From Rubrobacter sp. (GTDB lineage: Bacteria; Actinomycetota; Rubrobacteria; Rubrobacterales; Rubrobacteraceae), in assembly GCA_019247245.1 (NCBI GenBank), contig JAFAPF010000345.1, positions 1-6,359 of the forward strand: 6,359 nt of DNA, given 5' to 3'. The translations under genes and the position numbers were made by a program. Each line of letters opens with the position of its first letter. Position 1 is the first letter of the stretch. Positions 1-5,746 of the stretch are shown here, piece by piece. The notes below the pieces were generated by a model. The model did not search any database and was not told where the DNA came from. It worked only from the letters and a program-made list of their open reading frames with translations.

Positions 1-197
1 CTCGTAGTGGCCTATGGTCGCCTCTCCGAGGCCTGCACTCTTCAGAGGGTTAAGCTGACCTGGAGAAGGCCGCCGAGCTAATCTACTGGGCTTATAGACA
101 CCCGATGCGCTCCCGCTACGCGCGAGCGCACTTACAAGTCGCCCAAATAACGGTTAATGCTTTCGAAGCGTCACCCTGTAATGGTACTGCGGGTTAG
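1..197 (+). pseudogene. possible degraded C-terminal stub of an unrecognised gene
   Basis: No complete gene lies here, but two plus-strand frames read like protein in succession. From base 1 the first frame gives LVVAYGRLSEACTLQRVK. From base 54 another frame gives ADLEKAAELIYWAYRHP followed by RYARAHLQVAQ, and ends at TAG 195-197. The second frame is closed just upstream by TAA at 51-53, so joining the two pieces needs a frameshift near 45-55. The pattern (Y-G-R-L-x-E-A, then D-L-E-K-A-A-E-L) recalls helical TPR-like repeats, but that is only an impression. The minus strand is also open from 154 to 1, with a serine/arginine/proline-rich translation typical of a shadow frame. The region may instead simply be non-coding. 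Confidence 0.3.
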
Positions 198-303
198 TAC
201 AGGCGGAGATCATCCTACACCTCAAGGCCCCCATCGACCCGCGGGTAGAGATCCTTGATTGACTATTGATCTCCATGGGTAGAGGACCTTACGCCTAGGA
301 AAC
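198..303 (+). promoter_or_regulatory. upstream region of the Nudix gene, possible weak promoter
   Basis: This short gap precedes the Nudix ribosome binding site. TTGACT at 259-264 resembles a -35 box, but the best -10 candidate, TAGAGG at 280-285, is poor and only 15 bp away. A 6-bp inverted repeat (GAGATC 248-253, GATCTC 268-273) surrounds the TTGACT, and GGGTAGAG occurs directly repeated at 243-250 and 277-284. These could form an operator, but all are short enough to arise by chance. Confidence 0.25.
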
Positions 304-314
304 GGAGAGGAAGG
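304..314 (+). promoter_or_regulatory. ribosome binding site of the Nudix gene
   Basis: The purine-rich GGAGAGGAAGG ends 9 bases before the ATG at 324 and supports that start. Confidence 0.75.
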
Positions 315-323
315 ACACACCTC

Positions 324-737
324 ATGTCTGGACCAGAGACCCCAAAACTTATGGTGGACGTCGTAGTGCCCTCGGAGGAGGGCCACGTACTGCTCATCCG
401 TCGTGCTAGCGATCCTTACAAAGGTTACTGGGCCCTACCAGGAGGCTTCGTCGAAGTGGGGGAGACGCTGGAGGATGCGGCGGTTCGGGAGGCCGAAGAA
501 GAGACCGGAGTCAAAGTAGAAGTAGTGCGCCTCGTCGGTGTTTATTCGGACCCCGACCGTGACCCCCGCGGGCACAATGTAAGCTGCGCCTACTTGGCCC
601 ACGTCTTGGAAGGCGAGTTGTCGGCCGCTTCTGACGCCTCCGAGGTCTCCTTTGTTTTCCCCAGGACGGTCGAACTGGCCTTCGACCACGAGAAAATCAT
701 CGCCGACGCTTTAGCGGGTGAGGCTCCGCCCGTCTGA
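324..737 (+). CDS. Nudix hydrolase, ADP-ribose pyrophosphatase-like
   Basis: This 137-residue cytosolic enzyme should hydrolyse a nucleoside diphosphate linked to another group, using Mg2+ or Mn2+. A perfect Nudix box (G-x5-E-x7-R-E-U-x-E-E-x-G-U) runs from Gly41 to Val63, with the metal-binding glutamates in the R55-E56...E59-E60 part. The preceding WALPGG (36-41) is typical of the fold. The segment YSDPDRDPRGH (74-84) is common in ADP-ribose pyrophosphatase-like members and in the Nudix domain of NrtR-type proteins, so ADP-ribose or a related NAD-derived compound is the best guess. The length fits a single-domain Nudix protein; no DNA-binding domain is attached. The start is set by a good ribosome binding site. 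The gene stands alone, converging on the decayed mntR, and appears fully intact. The exact substrate cannot be read from sequence. Confidence 0.93.
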   Translation: MSGPETPKLMVDVVVPSEEGHVLLIRRASDPYKGYWALPGGFVEVGETLEDAAVREAEEETGVKVEVVRLVGVYSDPDRDPRGHNVSCAYLAHVLEGELSAASDASEVSFVFPRTVELAFDHEKIIADALAGEAPPV

Positions 738-787
738 AGGCACTCGATCGCGAGAAGACAAACCCCGTGCGCGGTGTAGACACGGTC

Positions 788-1475
788 CTATACGGGTTCT
801 GTTATCGCCTGGACGAAGATCGCTTGTGCCAGGCTCTTCCCCAAAGAGTGTTCCTCGCCACCTTCGTCTTCGATGGTGACGACACCGTCAAGAGTGCGCA
901 CCTGCTTGATACCCAACATACGCCCGGGGATAAGGCCGCGCTTCCCGAGATGGTTCAAGACCGGCGCACTCTAGTCGCTGACCTTGGCGATACGTACCAT
1001 GTGCCCAACCGCGGCCTCGCTCGAGGGTTTGGGATCTCTTGAGAGCTAGAGTGCCGTCGGCGGCGGGAATGAGGTCTCCGTGCGGGTCGCGGTCAGAGTG
1101 CCCCAAGAACTCCGCCAAGCGCCCCGTGAACTTGCCCGAGACGGCGTGCTCAAGCTTCTCGGCCTCTTCATGGACATCTTGGCACGAATACCTAAGGTGT
1201 TTCATCAGGAAGGTTTCGATCAGACCGTGTCGTCGCACCAGCCTTAACGCCTCTTCTAGCCCGCTCCGCGCCAACGAGGCCCCGCAATATCTCTCGTACC
1301 TGACCAGCCCCATCTCCTGCAACTGTCCAAATATGTTCATCACTGAGGCCGAAGAAACAGCGAGTCTCGCCGCGACATCTTTTGTGGAAGCTGCACCCGA
1401 ACCAGAGATCTCCCAGATGGCCTTAAGGTAATCGCCCACAGAGGAAGAGGGTTGCCCCGTCGTGAAACTGCTCAT
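788..1475 (-). pseudogene. mntR: decayed DtxR/MntR-family metal-dependent repressor
   Basis: When intact, this would be a dimeric Mn2+-sensing repressor that shuts off manganese uptake. The chosen start (ATG 1475-1473) gives MSSFTTGQPSSSVGDYLK. The N-terminal winged helix covers about residues 14-66. The metal-binding and dimerisation domain follows, with His83, Glu87, His102, Glu106, Glu109 and His110. Glu106 occupies the position of DtxR Cys102, as in Mn2+-responsive MntR. Near 1023-1030 the frame shifts by one extra base. The next frame supplies the SH3-like C-terminal domain (EAAVGHMVRIAKVSD, then LGKRGLIPGRMLGI), interrupted by TAG at 973-971 straight after VSD, and ends at TAG 790-788. 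The total, 228 codons plus one surplus base and a stop, matches the family length. Without repair the reading frame runs into an unrelated tail ending at 888. It is divergent from mntH, its presumed target. Confidence 0.87.
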
Positions 1476-1484
1476 GCTATTTAA

Positions 1485-1513
1485 AGTATAAACGAGGTAA
1501 AAGAACGAGGTAA
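1485..1513 (-). promoter_or_regulatory. candidate mntR promoter, nearly leaderless
   Basis: On the minus strand TATACT (1490-1485) is a strong -10 match only 9 bases before the ATG at 1475, so transcription would begin about 2-4 bases ahead of the start codon or at it. No ribosome binding site is visible there, which fits a leaderless or nearly leaderless message, common in Actinobacteria. The best -35 candidate is TTTACC (1514-1509) at 18-bp spacing, a moderate match that falls inside the second copy of the 13-bp duplication. Confidence 0.5.
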
Positions 1514-1516
1514 AAG
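1491..1516. repeat. perfect 13-bp tandem duplication
   Basis: AACGAGGTAAAAG occurs twice back to back, at 1491-1503 and 1504-1516. It lies between the mntR -10 box and the inverted repeat that may be the operator, so it adds slightly more than one helical turn between the two. The second copy overlaps the left arm of the inverted repeat by 3 bp. Confidence 0.95.
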
Positions 1517-1540
1517 ATTTTATAAACCTCATAAAATCTT
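1514..1540. promoter_or_regulatory. perfect inverted repeat, candidate MntR operator
   Basis: AAGATTTTAT (1514-1523) and ATAAAATCTT (1531-1540) are exact reverse complements separated by 7 bases. The element sits in the gap between the divergent mntR and mntH genes, where a DtxR-family dimer would be expected to bind and control both. It is not followed by a T-tract, and the stem is AT-rich, so a terminator is unlikely. It does not obviously match the published MntR or IdeR operators I can recall, so its role is inferred from symmetry and position only. Confidence 0.55.
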
Positions 1541-1546
1541 AATTTT

Positions 1547-1584
1547 TATACTCTCCGTTTCATAGTATTAGCTAAGGATAAAAT
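1547..1584 (+). promoter_or_regulatory. candidate mntH promoter region
   Basis: Two plus-strand -10 candidates are present, TATACT at 1547-1552 and TAAAAT at 1579-1584. Neither has a convincing -35 partner (for the second, GTTTCA at 1557-1562 with 16-bp spacing). The first lies just beside the inverted repeat, so binding there could block it. ATACT (1548-1552) and AGTAT (1564-1568) also form a weak 5-bp inverted repeat. Confidence 0.35.
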
Positions 1585-1626
1585 AGCACAGATACTACAG
1601 AAGAGAGCACAGATACTACAGAAGAG
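1585..1626. repeat. perfect 21-bp tandem duplication
   Basis: A 21-base unit starting AGCACAGATACT and ending CAGAAGAG is repeated exactly at 1585-1605 and 1606-1626. It lies in the mntH leader. Each copy ends in a purine-rich GAAGAG, and the second copy runs directly into the ribosome binding site of mntH. Confidence 0.96.
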
Positions 1627-1628
1627 GG
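1621..1628 (+). promoter_or_regulatory. ribosome binding site of mntH
   Basis: GAAGAGGG lies 4 bases before the GTG at 1633. An ATG two bases upstream, at 1631, is followed at once by TGA (ATGTGA), so GTG is the only usable start here. Confidence 0.6.
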
Positions 1629-1632
1629 TTAT

Positions 1633-2948
1633 GTGAGCGAGCGTATCGAGATCATCGAAGGCGCCGAAGGAGTTCTGCCAGGCGAGGGTGCAACCGCACG
1701 GGTGGCACACCAATCATTGAAGAGGAACGCCGGAGCATCCGCAAGGTGTGGCCGTTTATGGGACCGGCGTTTATTGCGGCGGTGGCTTACGTGGACCCGG
1801 GCAACTTCGCGACCAACATCTCGAGCGGGGCACAGTTCGGATACCTGCTTCTATAGGTACTGCTCTGTTCGAACCTGATGGCTATGCTCATACAAGCGAT
1901 GTCGGCCAAGCTGGGGATCGCCACCGGGAAGAACCTACCGGAGGTATGCCGTGCTCACTTCCCGAAGCCTCTATCGATCGGGCTTTGGATACAGGCTGAG
2001 ATCATAGCCATGGCGACTGACCTGGCTGGAGTTCATTGGAGCGGCTCTGGCCCTGAACCTGCTCTTCGACATCCCGCTGTTTCCCGACGCTCTGCTTACC
2101 GGGTTAGGCGTTTTTGGCATCCTCGCGCTGCAGCGGCGTGGTTTTAGACCGCTGGAAGCGGTCATCTCCGCAATGGTAGGTGTGATCCTCTTTGCCTTCG
2201 CCTTCCAGATATACTACGCTGAGCCGGAGGGCGAGAGGATCGTCGCCGGGCTCTTCACACCCGCCTTCCAGGGCACCGAGAGCGTGCTGCTTGCAGCCGG
2301 TATCCTCGGGGCCACGGTTATGCCGCATGTGATCTATCTGCACTCGACCTTAACTCAACGCTGGGTGGTAGGTAAAACAGAAGAGGAGAAGAAGATCTTC
2401 CGCTTTGAGCTCGTCGATGTCGTGCTAGCCATGAGCCTTGCCGGGTTTATCAACGCTAGCATGCTCCTCATAGCCGCTGCGCTCTTCAACGCCAACGGTC
2501 TAACCAACATAACCGACATCGACCTAGCCTTCGAACAACTAGGCATCCTCGTCAACGACAACGCGGCCATCCTCTTTGGGTTGGGGGCCTGTTCGCTTCG
2601 GGCTTCTCGAGCTCCTCGGTACGTACCATGGCCGGCCAGGTCGTCATGCAGGGCTTCATAAACCGCCGGATTCCACTGTTCTTGCGTTTAATCACGATAG
2701 CGCCGGCCTTAATTATTCTCGCCGTCGGCTTCAACCCCAGCCGTTCGCTGGTCATCAGTCAGGTGGTGCTCTCCTTTGGCATTCCCTTCACGCTCGTCCC
2801 GTTGTTGATCTTCTGTCGCAACCGCAACGTGATGGGGCCATTGGTCAGGCTGATCGTCTCTTTGAACATGTTCTTAATCTACCAGACCTTTTTCGGCTGC
2901 AGCTACAAGCTGCTAGCCGCCAGCAAAACGTCGGGAAGTTATTGCTAG
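1633..2948 (+). pseudogene. mntH: decayed Nramp-family Mn2+/H+ symporter
   Basis: When intact, this inner-membrane protein would import Mn2+ with protons. Switching frames restores almost the whole family sequence. The N-terminus ([19 protein letters not shown]) is in the first frame. A one-base loss near 1690-1704 leads to the second, with [20 protein letters not shown] and the metal-binding DPGN of helix 1. TAG at 1854-1856 then replaces the expected tryptophan in [14 protein letters not shown]. An extra G near 2028 shifts the frame before [13 protein letters not shown]; this frame holds the MPH motif of helix 6 (in ATVMPHVIYLH). A third shift near 2584-2588 comes before LFASGFSSSSVRTMAGQVV. 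The last frame ends at TAG 2946-2948. Near 2847 about 14 residues usual between 'MGPLV' and the final helix seem missing. The span (about 438 codons) fits the family. No intact protein can be made. Confidence 0.94.
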
Positions 2949-2956
2949 GTAGCTTT

Positions 2957-4450
2957 CTAAACCTCCCGTGCAGCTTCCTCGACGCCCTCGCCACGGGCAA
3001 GGCGGCTGTGGCGTACGCTGTAGGCAAAGTAGACTATGAACCCCAAGATCATCCACACCACAAACCGGAGCCACGTTCCCACGGGCAGGAAAACCATCAG
3101 CAAGGAGCAGGTTAGGATGGCCAGGATGGGGACCACCGGGACCAGCGGTGTCTTGAAGGCCCGCCTCAGGTTCGGGTTCGTCCTGCGCAGCACGATGACG
3201 CTTGCGGAGACCAAGACGAAGGCGAAGAGCGTTCCAATATTAGTCAGTTCCGCGAGCTGCTTCAGGTTGATGAAGCCCGCCATTAGTGCTACGACCACAC
3301 CGGTCAGGATGGTTATGCGGTGGGGGGTGCGGAAGCGCGGGTGCGTCCGGGCGAAGTACACGGGAAGGAGGTTGTCCCGGCTCATGGCGAACGCTACGCG
3401 GCTCTGGCCGAGCATCAGAATCATGATCACGCTCGTCAAGCCCGCTAATATACCTATAGAGATCAGCCCCGCGGCCCAGTCTTGTCCTGCCGCCGAGAGC
3501 GCCGTCGCCATCGGAGCATCGGTGCCCAGCTGGGTGTAGGATAAAATCCCCGTCAGAATCAGGGAGACCACGACGTACAGTATCGTGCAGACCGCCAGCG
3601 AAGCGATGATACCTATCGGCAGGTCCCGCTGGGGATTACGTGCTTCCTCCGAGGTCGTCGCCACGACGTCGAACCCGATGTAGGCGAAGAAAACGATCGC
3701 TGCTCCTGTGAGGATCCCGGTAACGCCGAACGACTGTCCCGTGATCCCCAAGACCGCCTGCAAGAGTGAAGGTTCTCCGCCTTCGGTCGTGGCGCTTGCC
3801 ACGGCCCCTCCTGGCGGTGGAATGAATGGCGACCAGTTGGCCGTGTTCACCAAAAAGACACCGATTCCTATGAAAACAAACACCACGGCGAGCTTTATCA
3901 AGACGATCACGAAGTTGACCGAGGAGCTTACACGGATACCGATTACTAAGATCACTGTGAGAAGCAGCGCTATACCCATCGCTGGTACGTTCACAACTCC
4001 TTCACCGGTAATGGCTGTCGGGAGCGTTATCCCGAAGAGGTTCTTGAGTACCTGTCCGAAGTACCCTGACCACCCGGTTGAGACCGCGGACGCACCGACG
4101 ATGAACTCCAGGATCAGATCCCACCCAATGATCCAGGCGATGAACTCTCCGAGCGAGGCATAGGAGAACGTGTAGGCGCTCCCCGCTACCGGTACTGTGC
4201 TCGCGAACTCCGCGTAGCAAAGCGCCGCCAGAGCGCAAGCCACCCCCGAGACTACGTATGAGAGAGAGATAGCCGGCCCTGCAAAGTTCGCCGCCGCAAC
4301 CCCTGTGAGGACGAAGAGCCCCGTCCCAATTATCACCCCGATGCCGACGACGGTGAGGTCTAACGGGCCGAGTGCCTTCCTCAGCTGAAACTCAGTCTCC
4401 TCGGTATCCCGGATGGACTCCTCGACCGACTTGGTGCGCATGATCCCCAT
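2957..4450 (-). CDS. APC-superfamily amino acid permease, CAT type
   Basis: This 497-residue inner-membrane protein should take up amino acids, probably by proton or cation coupling. About 12 membrane helices can be followed. The first (about 30-52) contains GIGVIIGTGLFVLTG (36-50), the unwound substrate-binding stretch of the superfamily. The sixth carries AYIGFDVVATTSEE followed by RNPQRDLPIG (256-280), a hallmark of the cationic amino acid transporter group. The last (FVVWMILGFIVYFAY) is followed by a charged tail. The start at ATG 4450 is preferred over an in-frame ATG at 4513, because AAGGAAGGG lies 7 bases ahead of it and the upstream 21 residues are basic and unlike the family. The gene is intact and converges on mntH with 8 bp between stops and no terminator visible. 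The substrate cannot be assigned; arginine, lysine or a broad range are all possible. Confidence 0.94.
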   Translation of the reverse strand: MGIMRTKSVEESIRDTEETEFQLRKALGPLDLTVVGIGVIIGTGLFVLTGVAAANFAGPAISLSYVVSGVACALAALCYAEFASTVPVAGSAYTFSYASLGEFIAWIIGWDLILEFIVGASAVSTGWSGYFGQVLKNLFGITLPTAITGEGVVNVPAMGIALLLTVILVIGIRVSSSVNFVIVLIKLAVVFVFIGIGVFLVNTANWSPFIPPPGGAVASATTEGGEPSLLQAVLGITGQSFGVTGILTGAAIVFFAYIGFDVVATTSEEARNPQRDLPIGIIASLAVCTILYVVVSLILTGILSYTQLGTDAPMATALSAAGQDWAAGLISIGILAGLTSVIMILMLGQSRVAFAMSRDNLLPVYFARTHPRFRTPHRITILTGVVVALMAGFINLKQLAELTNIGTLFAFVLVSASVIVLRRTNPNLRRAFKTPLVPVVPILAILTCSLLMVFLPVGTWLRFVVWMILGFIVYFAYSVRHSRLARGEGVEEAAREV

Positions 4451-4457
4451 GTGACTA

Positions 4458-4466
4458 CCCTTCCTT
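4458..4466 (-). promoter_or_regulatory. ribosome binding site of the permease
   Basis: On the minus strand AAGGAAGGG ends 7 bases before ATG 4450 and fixes that start over the longer reading frame from 4513. Confidence 0.8.
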
Positions 4467-4663
4467 GAACCTTCATGACGATGCTTCAGCACCGCCGCCG
4501 GTCTTTCCTGCACCCCACGTCTTTCGATGCAGTCATATTCTATGAGAAAGCCTACCGTCTAGCTAGTGTGTGCTGCTCAGAGCAACCGCCAACGTCAATA
4601 AGGAGCTCTTCTAAGCTCAAGAATATGCTCGGTTAGGTTTTTATGATAGGGGGGTTCGAGGCT
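4467..4663 (-). promoter_or_regulatory. spacer between glycosyltransferase and permease
   Basis: This non-coding gap should contain the end of the glycosyltransferase message and the permease promoter. On the minus strand TAGAAT (4542-4537) is a fair -10 candidate, with no good -35 at standard spacing. A small stem (GAGCT 4603-4607, AGCTC 4614-4618) is too weak and lacks a T-tract, so no terminator is called. Nothing else is recognisable. Confidence 0.3.
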
Positions 4664-5746
4664 TCATTTTGCCGGAGCAAGGAGCTCGAGGGCGTAGTTT
4701 GCTACCTCCTCGGTGGGGACCTCGGCGACTACCGATGCGTGATGATCGCAGCCGTCGAACAAGCTGGCGCCGCAGACCGTGCACTTTGTGCGCCAGGAAA
4801 GTGCCGGGCGGTGACGGGTGCGCGTTGGGGGACTGGCGTTTATGAAGTTCGGCCCCCAAAAGATGCCGACGGTGGCCGTACCAACAGCCGCCGCCAGGTG
4901 CAGCGGGCCGGAGTCGTTGGAGACGACGACCGCGCACTGACTCAAAAGGCCGACGAGCCCTCTCAAAGAGAGCCTCCCGCAGAGGTCCAGCGCCTCGTGG
5001 TTCATAGCATCTACTATCTCAGAGACCAAAGCCCTGTCTTTCTCAATCCCGACCACGGCAACATGGGCGTCTACTTCTGCCAAAGCATCCCCAACGGCGG
5101 CAAACTTCTCTGGTGGCCACCGACGGCGCCTGTCGCCCGCTCCAGGATGGAGTGTGACTAGCGGCCCGGCGTCCTCGGGGGGGATCACATTCCCTGCTTC
5201 TTTCAGGTCCCCTTTCGTCACGCAGAGGTGTGGCTCCAGGTTCGCCGTTCGAGCTCCAACGAGGCTTGCAACCTCCAACTGGCGCAGGATCTCATTCTGG
5301 AAGTAGACGTAGGGGATGGTGCGGTCGAGTGGTGGTGCGTCGGGAGCTTGCGCACCTGCCGTGACCCGCGCCTCGAACCGTCGCACGAACGGGTTGGAGT
5401 ACCCCCCTCCACCGTGCATCTGAAGCGCCAGGTCGAACCTCTCTTCCCGCATCCGGGCGAAGAAACGCTCCAAATCCTTCTCGTCCTCGTCAACGCCCGT
5501 ATCCGGCCCGTTGACCCCTGTAGAGGAAGGAACGACGATCGCACGGTCCACCGGCTCGGACCTGCCTGCGAGGAGTTCTACCTGGACGGCGGCTCCGAGC
5601 AAGGTGATCTCTGCCTCCGGATAAGCCCCTCTTAGCGCCGCGATCGCCGGTAGCGTGAAGACAAAGTCCCCGATACCGCCAGCTCTCAAGATGGCGATCT
5701 TACGAACGTTCTCTACTACGAGGTCAGAGCCGGGGAGCGACGGCAT
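4664..5746 (-). CDS. glycosyltransferase family 9 (heptosyltransferase-like)
   Basis: This 360-residue protein resembles ADP-heptose:LPS heptosyltransferases (WaaC/WaaF fold, GT-B). The N-terminal half begins KIAILRAGGIGDFVFTLPAI (16-35); Asp27 sits where the catalytic aspartate of WaaC lies. The C-terminal half has TLHPGAGDRRRRWPPEKF (198-215) and the sugar-nucleotide site SNDSGPLHLAAAVGT (276-290). A cysteine set follows (Cys322, Cys325, Cys333), seen in many family members. The start is ATG 5746, with GAAGG 9 bases ahead (5760-5756); the frame is open to 5944, but the extra 66 residues are arginine/serine-rich shadow of the overlapping gene. It overlaps the upstream dehydrogenase by 23 bp, so the two are probably co-transcribed and coupled. 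If the host is Gram-positive and lacks LPS, the acceptor is more likely a cell-wall or secreted glycan. Donor and acceptor are unknown. Confidence 0.92.
   Translation of the reverse strand: MPSLPGSDLVVENVRKIAILRAGGIGDFVFTLPAIAALRGAYPEAEITLLGAAVQVELLAGRSEPVDRAIVVPSSTGVNGPDTGVDEDEKDLERFFARMREERFDLALQMHGGGGYSNPFVRRFEARVTAGAQAPDAPPLDRTIPYVYFQNEILRQLEVASLVGARTANLEPHLCVTKGDLKEAGNVIPPEDAGPLVTLHPGAGDRRRRWPPEKFAAVGDALAEVDAHVAVVGIEKDRALVSEIVDAMNHEALDLCGRLSLRGLVGLLSQCAVVVSNDSGPLHLAAAVGTATVGIFWGPNFINASPPTRTRHRPALSWRTKCTVCGASLFDGCDHHASVVAEVPTEEVANYALELLAPAK

Noticed and set aside
1039..1431. Plus-strand open frame opposite mntR
   Set aside because: Serine/arginine/cysteine-rich antisense shadow with no recognisable domain.
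1476..1532. mntR start at 1532, 19 residues upstream
   Set aside because: The added N-terminus is AT-driven, unlike the family, and starts inside the inverted repeat; ATG 1475 fits better.
2173..2661. A separate 162-residue membrane protein gene
   Set aside because: It is an internal segment of mntH between two frameshifts, not an independent gene.
788..2948. Programmed frameshifting or stop-codon readthrough in mntR and mntH
   Set aside because: The lesions are many, in different directions, and lack slippery sites or downstream structures; ordinary decay or sequence error is simpler.
788..2948. All lesions explained by sequencing error
   Set aside because: Not excluded for the indels near G- or C-runs, but two nonsense substitutions and a probable in-frame deletion, all confined to two functionally linked genes, make it less likely.
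2949..2956. Bidirectional terminator between mntH and the permease
   Set aside because: The gap is 8 bp with no inverted repeat.
3036..4163. Plus-strand open frames opposite the permease
   Set aside because: Low-complexity threonine/proline/isoleucine translations mirror a membrane protein on the other strand.
4451..4513. Permease start at 4513
   Set aside because: ATG 4450 has a clear ribosome binding site; the upstream residues are basic and non-family.
4603..4618. Terminator hairpin after the glycosyltransferase
   Set aside because: Only a 5-bp stem, no T-tract, and more than 40 bp from the stop codon.
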